Positions 36,483 through 44,839 of a stretch of DNA of 64,000 nt are shown piece by piece. A program made the translations under genes and the position numbers. Positions within the stretch are counted from its first letter, which is position 1. The number at the start of each line of letters is the position of its first letter. The notes beneath the pieces were generated by a model. The model saw only the letters and a program-made list of their open reading frames with translations, searched no databases and had not been told where the DNA came from. Source of the stretch: Roseiarcus sp963765375 (lineage in GTDB: Bacteria > Pseudomonadota > Alphaproteobacteria > Rhizobiales > Beijerinckiaceae); the NCBI GenBank assembly GCA_963765375.1, contig CAVXVZ010000003.1, positions 558,001 to 622,000 of the forward strand, given 5' to 3'.

Positions 36483-36959
36483 TCACGCTGATCGGAACCT
36501 TTGCGGCGTCCGTTTCAATGTCAGCCCGGCGATTAATGCCGGGTACGGGCCGAGGAAGAGATCGCCGTCTGCCGAGCGCCGGCGGTAGGTGATCCAGCGC
36601 TGTGACAGATGGTGCGGCCGGTCGTGCAGCATGTGGCAGCGTTGACAGAGCGCGCGCAGATTTTTTAGCCTATTGTTGGTCGGATCGCTGTCCAAGTGCG
36701 CAGCCGCGAGCACGACCCGCGTCATCCGAAACCGAGCTGTCCCCATAAGGTCGGGCCAGCGGGCGGGACGTCCTCGACGGTCCCGCCATGTCGCCGCTTG
36801 CTCGTCGAACCAGCGCCCGTCCGGCAGGCAGCGCAGAAGGACGAGGTGTGGCCGGCCACAGCGTTGGCACCTTCCTTCAGCGCGCTCGAAGCGGATATGG
36901 CTACTTAGCTCGCGCCAGTGCGCGGGATAAAGCGGTCGCAGCTCAGGGCGAATTGGCAT
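36483..36959 (-). CDS. HNH endonuclease
   Basis: The 158-aa protein starts MPIRPELRPLYPAHWRELSS with GGAGA about 14 bases upstream; ATG 36977 is also possible. It has a zinc-finger pair (CQRCGRPH, later LCQRCHMLHD) and the HNH-like core VLAAAHLDSDPTNNRLKNLR. HNH nucleases of this size cleave DNA as restriction or homing enzymes. An IS21 insertion lies about 70 bp upstream at 37032 and may have replaced its promoter. Role in restriction is inferred from context with Vsr and DGQHR. Confidence 0.8.
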   Translation of the reverse strand: MPIRPELRPLYPAHWRELSSHIRFERAEGRCQRCGRPHLVLLRCLPDGRWFDEQAATWRDRRGRPARWPDLMGTARFRMTRVVLAAAHLDSDPTNNRLKNLRALCQRCHMLHDRPHHLSQRWITYRRRSADGDLFLGPYPALIAGLTLKRTPQRFRSA

Positions 36960-37173
36960 CGCTGTGCCCGTCTCCATGGCGCGCCGAGGATTCCATGTCC
37001 GTTCTCTCGTTCCCTGCCTCGAGGACGAGTCTGTAGCGCGACAATCTGGATGGAAAGCAGCGACAATCAGGATGGCCATTTTGGCGGTCGCGGCGAGGTG
37101 ATGATTGTCGCGGCGCGGCGATAACGCAAGCGCTATTTTGTCGAGAGATGGTTTGATTGTCGCGGAGCGACAA

Positions 37174-37983
37174 TCAGGATGATCCCTTGATTGTCGCGCG
37201 CGTCGGCGGGCGTCCGGGTCCACGGGCGTTGTCGGCGGCTTCCTTTCGCCGATAGCTGTCGACGTTCATTTCGAGGATCGTGGCGTGATGCACGATACGA
37301 TCGATGGCCGCGAGCGTCATGGCTTGATCGGAGAAGATTTTTCCCCATTCGCCGAAGGGCTGGTTGGCGGTGATGAGCATGGATCGGCGCTCGTATCGCG
37401 CGCTGATCAGTTCGAACAGAACGCTCGTCTCCGCCTGGTCCTTGGTGACATAGGCGAGATCGTCGAGGACCAGCAGATGATATTTGTCGAGTTTGGCGAT
37501 CGCGGCTTCGAGGGCAAGATCGCGGCGTGCGATCTGAAGCTTTTGCACAAGGTCGGTGGTCCGGGTGAACAGAACGCGCCAACCCTTTTCGATCAAGGCC
37601 AAACCGAGCGCCGCCGCGAGATGGGATTTCCCGACGCCGGGCGGCCCGAAGCACAAAAGATTGGCTCCCTTTTCGAGCCAGGCGTCGCCGGCGGCGAGCA
37701 CCTGCACCTGCGCCTTCGAGATCATAGGCACTGCGGTGAAGTCGAACGTGTCGAGGGTCTTTCCCGGCGGCAATCGCGCTTCCTCCAGATGCCGTTCGAA
37801 GCGACGGCGGTTTCGCTCCACCATCTCCTGTTCGGCGAGGGCCGCCAGGAAGCGGGCGGCGGGCCAGCCTTCCTTGTCGGCGGTCGCCGCCAGGGCGGCC
37901 CAGATCAGCTTGATGCCGGGCAGTCGCAACTCGCCAAGCAGCAGGTCGATGCGGGCGGCGTCGATCTTGTCGGTCGCCTTCAT
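37174..37983 (-). CDS. istB: IS21 transposition helper ATPase
   Basis: The 269-aa protein has Walker A LCFGPPGVGKSHLAAALG and Walker B YHLLVLDDLAYV, typical of IstB AAA+ proteins that direct IstA to target DNA. The start overlaps istA's stop by 4 bp (ATGA). It is intact. Confidence 0.95.
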   Translation of the reverse strand: MKATDKIDAARIDLLLGELRLPGIKLIWAALAATADKEGWPAARFLAALAEQEMVERNRRRFERHLEEARLPPGKTLDTFDFTAVPMISKAQVQVLAAGDAWLEKGANLLCFGPPGVGKSHLAAALGLALIEKGWRVLFTRTTDLVQKLQIARRDLALEAAIAKLDKYHLLVLDDLAYVTKDQAETSVLFELISARYERRSMLITANQPFGEWGKIFSDQAMTLAAIDRIVHHATILEMNVDSYRRKEAADNARGPGRPPTRATIKGSS

Positions 37984-39557
37984 GCCGCTTCTCCAACGCT
38001 TGTCGCGATCTGATCGTAGATGGCGAGGGATGGCAGCCTGACGACGACGACGGGCAATGCGGCGTCCTTTGGCCGGAAGCGTTCGATCAGCGCAGCGAGA
38101 TCGGGAAGGACGCCGTCGTCGAGAGCCGCTTGCAACGCGAGGGCGAGTTCGGCCTCGCAGGAGCGCTCGAACGCGAGCGCGAGAATCCCGACCATGGCGC
38201 GGCAAGCTGGTCTCTCACCGAGACCGGCGAGCAAGGCGTCGAACGCCAGGGCGAAGGCTCGGCGGGGGAAGAGTTGATCGCGATAGACCAGATTGAGCAG
38301 CGCCATGGGCTTGCGGCGCAGGGAATGGATGACGTGACGGTAGTCGACGACATGACCATGTTTGCCGTTCGGCCGGGGCCGACCGCGTCGCAAGACGACG
38401 ATGGGCGTCGAGCCCTGGAAACATTCGAGCCGATCGTCATAAAGGCGCACCCGCAGCCGATGGCCGATCAGTCGCGAGGGAACCGAGTAGAACACCTTGC
38501 GCAGCGTGAAGGCGCTGGAGCTGGTGACGTCGACGTTGACCTCCTCGTAGTCAGCGGTCTTGCGGACCGGCAGCTTGTTCAACGCCATTCGCTCTTGATC
38601 GATGCGCTTGGCGTTGCGGAGGTTGCCGCGGCCAACGATGTCGTCGACGAAGCCCCGCCATGCGGTGAGATCGTCAAAATCTCGCGAGGCGCGCAGCAAC
38701 AGGGCGTCGGCGAGCGCTCTCTTGAGATGGCCGTGGGCGCTCTCGATCGAGCCGTTCTCGTGGCTGACGCCTGGATTGTTGCGGGTCGGCGTCATGCCGT
38801 AATGGGCGCAGAACGCTTCGTAGCGCTTCGTCAAATCCTCCTTGGCGTCGGCGCCCAGATTACGGAAGGCCGCCGAGAGACTGTCGCTGCGATGTTGCTC
38901 GGGAACGCCGCCCAGCGCCCAGAGGGCGTTCTGTAGCCCTTCCGCCAGCGCGACGAAACTTTCACCGCCGAGCACGACATGGGCGTGCTCGAAGCCGGAA
39001 AAGGGCAAGCGGAAGTGATAAAGTCGGCAGTCGAGAAGCTCGCCGGCAATGGTGACGCCGAGATCGGCCACTTCCGTGAAGTCCGACAGTCCCATCCGGC
39101 CCGGAGGATGCTCCTGGCGAAAGATGACCTCCCGATCCGGACCGTTCACCGCCCGCCAAGCCCGGATGCGGCGCTCGAGGGTCCGCCGCGTTCCGTCGCC
39201 CAGGTCTGGATGCCGACGGCAGAGTTCTCCGAAGACGGCAATCGGTCTCAGTCCGGGCGCGGCCTTCAACATCGGGACGACTTCATTGTCCCAGACATCG
39301 GCGAAGGGATCGGCTCGACGTCGTTCTCGACGCGCCTTCTTTTGGCTGGGAAGCCGAGGATCCTTTTCAATACGGTAGGCGGCGGCCGTGCTGAATCCGG
39401 CTTTCGCGCCGGCAATCGCCGGCGAATGGTTGCGACGCAAGTTCATGAATAGCCTCATCTGACGATCGGTGACGTGTCGGCCGGGCAAGAAGTCGGTCCT
39501 CTCGACAAGAGAAGGCCGATCCCTAACCCAGCCGCCGTGACCGCCAGACGAGGCCAC
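37980..39557 (-). CDS. istA: IS21 transposase
   Basis: The 525-aa protein has an N-terminal helix-turn-helix (RRNHSPAIAGAKAGFSTAAA) and an rve catalytic core (LSDFTEVADLGVTI with Asp, HRSDSLSAAFRN with Asp, GVSHENGSIESAHGHLKRAL with Glu). A Mu-type C-terminal domain follows. It is intact and coupled to istB, so the element is likely functional. Confidence 0.95.
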   Translation of the reverse strand: MASSGGHGGWVRDRPSLVERTDFLPGRHVTDRQMRLFMNLRRNHSPAIAGAKAGFSTAAAYRIEKDPRLPSQKKARRERRRADPFADVWDNEVVPMLKAAPGLRPIAVFGELCRRHPDLGDGTRRTLERRIRAWRAVNGPDREVIFRQEHPPGRMGLSDFTEVADLGVTIAGELLDCRLYHFRLPFSGFEHAHVVLGGESFVALAEGLQNALWALGGVPEQHRSDSLSAAFRNLGADAKEDLTKRYEAFCAHYGMTPTRNNPGVSHENGSIESAHGHLKRALADALLLRASRDFDDLTAWRGFVDDIVGRGNLRNAKRIDQERMALNKLPVRKTADYEEVNVDVTSSSAFTLRKVFYSVPSRLIGHRLRVRLYDDRLECFQGSTPIVVLRRGRPRPNGKHGHVVDYRHVIHSLRRKPMALLNLVYRDQLFPRRAFALAFDALLAGLGERPACRAMVGILALAFERSCEAELALALQAALDDGVLPDLAALIERFRPKDAALPVVVVRLPSLAIYDQIATSVGEAA

Positions 39558-39684
39558 TTGGGCGCTCGCCGCCGCCGCGGGGATATCTACGGTCGGGCTA
39601 CGCCCTTCCTTCGCTATCCCCGCGGCGGCGTATTCTCATCCTGATTGTCGCGCGATTCTCATCCAGATTGTCGCGCCGCAAGTC

Positions 39685-39972
39685 TCTCCTAAGGAGAGAC
39701 GAAATGTGTGTCAGTAGGTTCTTTGATGAGCCTTTGATCCTACATTTTGATGCGACCTTGATTATCCCTTGATGTTGCATACCGGGAGTGCCCGCGTTGG
39801 CCCGCTCCGCCATCTCGCTATACCGCTCACCCCACTGGCTCCATTCCTGTTTCTTGGCGAACCAAGCGGCTGTCGCATTCGTGTGCGGCCGGTAGCGCAG
39901 GCGCGCAATCCCGACGAGCTGCACGTTCGGGAGCTGGTGAGCCGGCACGGAAGGAGATGCAGGGCGTATTTC
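39685..39972. other. Unassigned stretch right of the IS21
   Basis: A minus-strand frame reads QLPNVQLVGIARLRYRPHTN, then EWSQWGERYSEMAERANAGT. It looks like coding debris but the family is not recognised. The stretch continues into the truncated transporter fragment. Confidence 0.3.
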
Positions 39973-40168
39973 TCAGCAGACGTAGGCTGCTGTGATGAGC
40001 CCCTTCGACTTTTCGAGGCCCCCGAGCTTGAGGACCGCGACCACGGAGGCCGAGACGTAGCTCAGATATCGCGTGGCCATCCAGCCTAGGTCGGAAGATT
40101 TGCGAATCGCCTGCGCGGCGAACTTCGGCGTAGCGGCAATGATGAGGACGTCCGCGCCCGGTTCTTTC
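39973..40168 (-). pseudogene. ABC transporter substrate-binding protein fragment
   Basis: The fragment reads VLIIAATPKFAAQAIRKSSD, then LGWMATRYLSYVSASVVAVL, then LEKSKGLITAAYVC and a stop. This matches the middle of branched-chain amino-acid (LivK-type) binding proteins. Only 65 residues remain, with an abrupt junction to a DUF5681 fragment at about 40169. Confidence 0.65.
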
Positions 40169-40169
40169 G

Positions 40170-40439
40170 GCGATCATCAAGGCGGTGGCGGCCGGCGAAT
40201 TAACGCCAACGGAAGCAAAGGGCTTGGCAGATATTGTCGGCGCTTATGGCAATGCGCGGGCCCTGGGCGACGCAGGCCTGAATCATTCGCGCCAGGCCGA
40301 AATCGAATCCGCCGCCGCGGCGTTTGATCAGAGGCTTGCTGACCGTGTTAGGGCTGCGTTGGCGATGCAAAACGCCGCAGGCAACACCGGCGAGATGCCC
40401 GAATATTCAAACCCGAACGATGGGAACAACACAGCATAA
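40170..40439 (+). pseudogene. DUF5681 protein, C-terminal fragment
   Basis: The last 89 residues of a second DUF5681 protein: AIIKAVAAGELTPTEAKGLA, then FDQRLADRVRAALAMQNAAG. It is clearly paralogous to the complete gene at 8705-9265 but lacks the FPPGVSGN signature end. It is joined head-on to the transporter fragment. Confidence 0.75.
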
Positions 40440-40759
40440 GCTTGGCAAACTGGCGGGAAAGCCGATCCCGTCTTGTAACAATTCCGTCCCACGCCCTTCG
40501 TGCTAAGCGTGGCGAGATTGAGCACGCCACCTCGGTGGACTAGGAGATCGGCCTGGATTGCCAATTCTTTCTCAGGGGCTCGCGGATGATGGCCGACAGC
40601 GAGCCGCCGGATCGGACCGAGATCCTCGATCTTGGCCACGCCGCGCCGGCGATGGGCGTGGGTCCTATAGGCGACCGATAAGCAACAGAATGCCGTGGCC
40701 GTCGAAGGTGAACGGATTGTTGCGCCAGGAACAACCAGTCTGTTGACGACAACGACTGG
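40440..40759 (-). other. Degraded coding stretch, family unknown
   Basis: The minus strand reads AKIEDLGPIRRLAVGHHPRA, then PEKELAIQADLLVHRGGVLN. This is coding-like but has no reliable start, end or family. Confidence 0.35.
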
Positions 40760-41338
40760 TCAGTTTAGGAGGTGATCCCAGCCTCCAATTTGGTTCCATA
40801 CGTCTATTGCGTAGTCCATCATCTTGCTGAATTGCGATTCCAGTTCAACCGGGTTCTCCAGTTCCCAACAGAACCCGCAGTCCCAGGTTTGATTTTCATC
40901 ATCATAGTATTCCTTCCCTCCCCGATCTCGATACGCCAACTTCAACTTGGTGTAGTCTCCAGCGCGCTTGCAGATGGACGAGAACGTCACGTACGGCCTG
41001 CTCTCGTCTCCCGCCTCCTGGCGTTTGAAGCTCAACCCCAAATATGCAGACTGTCCCCACGGCTCAGGGAACCAGACGGCTGATCCTATCCAAGCCCAAG
41101 TGCCGTCACGGTCGGAACTCTGGTAATCTGGCTCGCAGGAATGAACGACGTCACTCACTTTCGGACCGCTGATACCAACTGCGCGCGCCAGTTCTGGAAG
41201 CCGACGCTTCAGCACGATGGTTGCTGCATCCGATACCGTCCGCTGAAACCGCTGAAGGGCGTTAAGAGCATCAAGGTAGCTCATAGTGCCTTCGCGAAGG
41301 AGTGCTTCAAGCGCTTCCTTCTTTTCTTGGTCACTCAT
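40760..41338 (-). CDS. Hypothetical partner of the PD-(D/E)XK nuclease
   Basis: The 192-aa protein starts MSDQEKKEALEALLREGTMS. It overlaps the upstream nuclease by 8 bp, so the two are coupled. It has an amphipathic helical N-terminus and a tryptophan-rich middle (DGTWAWIGSAVWFPEPWGQS). A cluster WDCGFCWELENPVELES follows. The family is not recognised. It may be the specificity, sensor or immunity partner of the nuclease. Confidence 0.65.
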   Translation of the reverse strand: MSDQEKKEALEALLREGTMSYLDALNALQRFQRTVSDAATIVLKRRLPELARAVGISGPKVSDVVHSCEPDYQSSDRDGTWAWIGSAVWFPEPWGQSAYLGLSFKRQEAGDESRPYVTFSSICKRAGDYTKLKLAYRDRGGKEYYDDENQTWDCGFCWELENPVELESQFSKMMDYAIDVWNQIGGWDHLLN

Positions 41339-42170
41339 AAGTGCTCTCGTCGCTGAACCTGCTCAAATGAGACAAGGTATCCTCGGAAAAAAAATCTCTA
41401 TGCAAAGACATGTGAAGTAAGTTATGTTCGATCGAAGCTACAATCATTATCATGGCAGTCGCGGCAAATAATTTTTCTTGTGAAATCCATGCTGTAGCGA
41501 GTCTGCGTAGATTTCGGCAAAGTATTGCGTACTCCCTGACCTCGAATCCGTCTATCACGTCCTTTTCAGACTTGGTCAGAAGAATGATATAGTTCCTACT
41601 CAATTTGCAAAACGTGGGATCGAGCTCGATTGATTTGATGTAGCCGACTTGTTTCTTGGTATCGGCCACGATGTCGGAACCTAACTTCACCTCAAGGACG
41701 ATGATTGCCAAATCCTGTAAGTGCAGAAGAATATCGAGGCGACCCGACCTACTCTCATGGCCGTGGTCAACCCGGATCTCACGCTCGGCGCGCGGCTGCG
41801 AAGTCCCGAACTTCAGGTCTCGGAGTTTCGGCAAGCTGAGCACACTGGCCAGTTCTTCATTTGTCATTTGAGTGAACAGCCAAGCCAACCAATCAGAATA
41901 AGCCTCTTCGCGGGCCCCTAGCAGCCAACGGTTCAAAGCCAAGTTCCGCTGGAGAGGTTCGCCGAGCGGTTTCAAGAGCTCATTGCTTTGCCTAACGACC
42001 GCACCAAGTTCTCGAAACTCAATCTCTCGCAGAATTTTGTATTTCGCAATGAGGCTGCGAAACGAGTTATTGAAAGAAACTTGAAGAGAGAAAGCGCTAC
42101 TGCGTGATAGTCGTAGGGATTTCCCAAGACTGGTCCAGCGCTTCAACACCTCTTCGGAAGTAATTGTCAT
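41331..42170 (-). CDS. PD-(D/E)XK nuclease superfamily protein
   Basis: The 279-aa protein (start MTITSEEVLKRWTSLGKSLR; ATG 42245 with GGAGAAGT upstream is an alternative). The nuclease core reads SRSGRLDILLHLQDLAIIVL, then EVKLGSDIVADTKKQVGYI: D, then E-V-K at the end of the next strand, then a Q/Y helix. This is the PDDEXK_4 arrangement found in island-encoded restriction-like nucleases. Its coupling with an unknown partner and its place between IS debris and BREX point to a two-gene defence unit. Activity is inferred. Confidence 0.75.
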   Translation of the reverse strand: MTITSEEVLKRWTSLGKSLRLSRSSAFSLQVSFNNSFRSLIAKYKILREIEFRELGAVVRQSNELLKPLGEPLQRNLALNRWLLGAREEAYSDWLAWLFTQMTNEELASVLSLPKLRDLKFGTSQPRAEREIRVDHGHESRSGRLDILLHLQDLAIIVLEVKLGSDIVADTKKQVGYIKSIELDPTFCKLSRNYIILLTKSEKDVIDGFEVREYAILCRNLRRLATAWISQEKLFAATAMIMIVASIEHNLLHMSLHRDFFSEDTLSHLSRFSDESTYE

Positions 42171-42787
42171 CTGGTCAGATTGGCAGAGGCGGCTAACAGC
42201 GCAGGTAGCCGAACATGCTTTGACCCGCGGCGCAATAAATCCCATACTTCTCCGTTCGGGGTCAAGGTCCCGCCGAAGGGCGCGCACGATTTCAGGCAAA
42301 GCTCGACCAAGTGTGAAAAATCAGGCTTGCGTCGGATGGACTGAACCGCTCCGGGTTGATCGGAGGCTGTTTCGTTTGAGTCACGCATGGCAAGAAGGGT
42401 TGGCGGGAACCCATCGACCGATCACTTCAACAAATCGGACTACTGAACTCATCCATCCGGAACATTGAGGCTGGCCGACCGGCTACATCCCCACTCAGCC
42501 GGTGCCCGAGCGGGTCAGCGGGAAAAGCGGGGCCCGCGAGGATCACACTTCTTTCTAGACTTCGTTGGAGAGCACGTCGGATTTCACGTGCTCCCCGCGA
42601 GTCCGGAGGCGGGAGGGAAATCGAAAGCGAAGGACTGAGTAGCCGTCGAGCAACTGCTCGATAATTTGCGCTGGCAGGTTTTGGCCAGGATTAGGACCGA
42701 GAGACCATGGCTGAGATGATCATGGACATTTTAGATGTTTAACTGGTTTATTAGCGATTAGCCCCTCCGCCAAGCGGCCTATTCCGA
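42171..42787. other. Intergenic region upstream of the nuclease and after BREX
   Basis: At 42255-42315 the segment CGCGCACGATTTCAGGCAAA is shared, with few changes, with the leader of the IS-split gene at 11240-11300. A minus-strand tail QIIEQLLDGYSVLRFRF with a stop lies near 42555-42670 and could be a gene remnant. Nothing else is seen. Confidence 0.4.
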
Positions 42788-44825
42788 TCAGTTCAGCCCC
42801 AATGCCTTGAAAGCTGCGGTCTTCGGGTCGCCAAAGAAGATCGGATCGACGTGTTCCATGATGTCGCCGCTGACTTCAAGGAAGTTTCGCTTGTTCTCCA
42901 GCGGGATCAGCGCTCGCCGAGCGCCGTTGTCCATCGCCACCTGGAGTGGCTCGACGAGGGAGCGAAGACCCTTGATGTTTCCCTGGACACTTAGATCCCC
43001 GGTAACGAGGAGTGCCGCCAGAGAGGGCGCCTTCTTCAGCGCAGAGATCGCTGCAACAAAGAACCCAATGCCGATCTCGCCCTCGACCCGGTTGTTGAGG
43101 AGGTCGATGATCTCGACGTGCAGGTCCGACGTATCGAGTTCGCGGGTGACGCCAATCTCCCCCTTCCTCGCGAGCATGTAGCTAAACGCACGCGCGATCA
43201 ACTCCTTCGTCACGCCCGAGACGCCGCCGGCGGTCCGCAATTTTCCCGCTCCGGCCGAAACGGAGACCTCGACCCGGAACATCCCGACGGTCCCGTCAGC
43301 CGCCACTGTTCCGGCGTAGACGGTCCCCGGCGCGAGGGGGTCAGACGAGATCAGGTTTCGTCCGCCCTGCTCGGGCACGCCGACAAACCTCTCCTCACCG
43401 CTTTCGACTTCGCTATAGCTGAAGGACGTCTGGTAGTATTCGAAGGAGCCCATTTTTTTGAGCTGCTCCTTCACCCGACGTCGACCCTCCATCGCGAATT
43501 CGAGCAGTTCTGCAATCTCCTCCTTTGTGGCCTGACCATTAGGGTAGACAATCTTCATGAGCCCGGAGACCGTCTTCTTGACTGCTTTGCGGTCGCGGGT
43601 GACCAGGTGCGCCCCCATAGCATAATGGCGATCGGCGACCTCGGTAAAGTTGTGCTTCCTGAGATCGCGCAAAGCCTCAGCAACGTAGTCGACCACGAAG
43701 CCATAGTGGTCGGTGAACAGGTCGGTTCGCATCTTCGGGATTTCCCATCCCGGTAGATAGAAGTGCAGCCGGTCGATGAAGGCCATGTCGTCGCGAATGA
43801 CTAGCGGCATCGGCTCGAACAGGTGTCCGACCTGAACCATGACGTCGACCGGCTGGTTCGTGTTGCCGAACATGGCTATGCTCGCTTCGCCGGTCGCGGC
43901 CTCCTGCCCGCGCTGGTACTGCCCGGATTCGCAGTACGTCTTCATCGTTGTGATGACTTCCTTCGGCATCTTCTCCAGGTCCGCGACCTCGTCGAAGCCG
44001 ACGACGTCCCATATCTGGACCAATCCCTTTGTGCGCCCACCCATGTGGCCGAACAGGTTCGCGACCGTCGTCGGACCGGTCATGAGGGCAGAGTAAGGGG
44101 AGACTTCCTGGACGACGTAGCTCTTGCCGGTGCCCCGGGGCCCCAGTTCGACGAGGTTATAATTCCGCTCGCACAGCGGGATGAGGCGGGTCAGAAACAG
44201 GAGCTTCAGGCGCCGCGTCATTTCAGCAGGCTCATAACCCATGCTGCGAACGACGAGGTCGATCCATTCGTCCGTCGCGAAATCGGCCCGCTGGTGCTGG
44301 TACTCCTCCAGGTCGAAGGCGGCGATCTGGATCGGGGTCAGCTTGTCGATCCAGAACGGGTTCTTGCCCTTGCCTTCCTCGTCGTAGGCGAACCGCATCT
44401 CGACCTGGGCCCAGATGCCGCCAGTCAGCAAGCGTTCGTAGTTGCGGACGTAGTCGGTCGGGATGTGGACGAACTTGTTGCCAAAATTGTTCAGTTCCGC
44501 CCAGTAGTCCGAAGTCGACAAGACGAACCTTCACCTTGTCGATGAACGTCCAGCGGCCATTCTCCTTGACCCGGCTCTGGGCCTTCATCAACTCGTCTGC
44601 GCGGATATAGTTGTTGGCCAGGGTCTCGTTGACGACCTGCAAGCCCATCTGGATGGCCATGTCATCGGACGAGGCGCAGTATTTCCCGAGCAGGAATTCG
44701 AGGACGAATACCGGCACGTTCGCGCCGGTCTTGACCTTGCGCACCAGATCCTTGCGGACGACCTTGCCGGCGAACAGGCGGTTAGCCTTGTCGTCGAGGG
44801 CGTCGCGTGCGGGGGCGTTGTTCAT
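42788..44825 (-). pseudogene. brxL: BREX Lon-like protease BrxL, one frameshift
   Basis: The protein is about 678 aa with repair. The N-terminal part (ATG 44825, ANVPVFVLEFLLGKYCASSD) is followed after a +1 base near 44525 by SDYWAELNNFGNKFVHIPTD. The AAA region has GPRGTGKSYVVQEVSPYS and VGFDEVADLEKM. A Lon-like C-terminus has VTGDLSVQGNIKGLRSL with the active-site Ser. BrxL is a DNA-binding ATPase hexamer required for phage exclusion by type 1 BREX. It is the last gene of the operon. Unless the insertion is a sequence error, it is inactive. Confidence 0.9.
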
Positions 44826-44839
44826 CGCTCTCTATTTCC

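Larger units (their letters stand above)
37032..39680 (-). mobile_element. IS21-family insertion sequence
   Basis: The two ends share nested inverted repeats, GCGCGACAATCTGGATG then GCGACAATCAGGATG, with further GATTGTCGC copies inside. A 4-bp duplication AGTC flanks it (37028-37031 and 39681-39684). It contains istA and istB. Confidence 0.9.
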
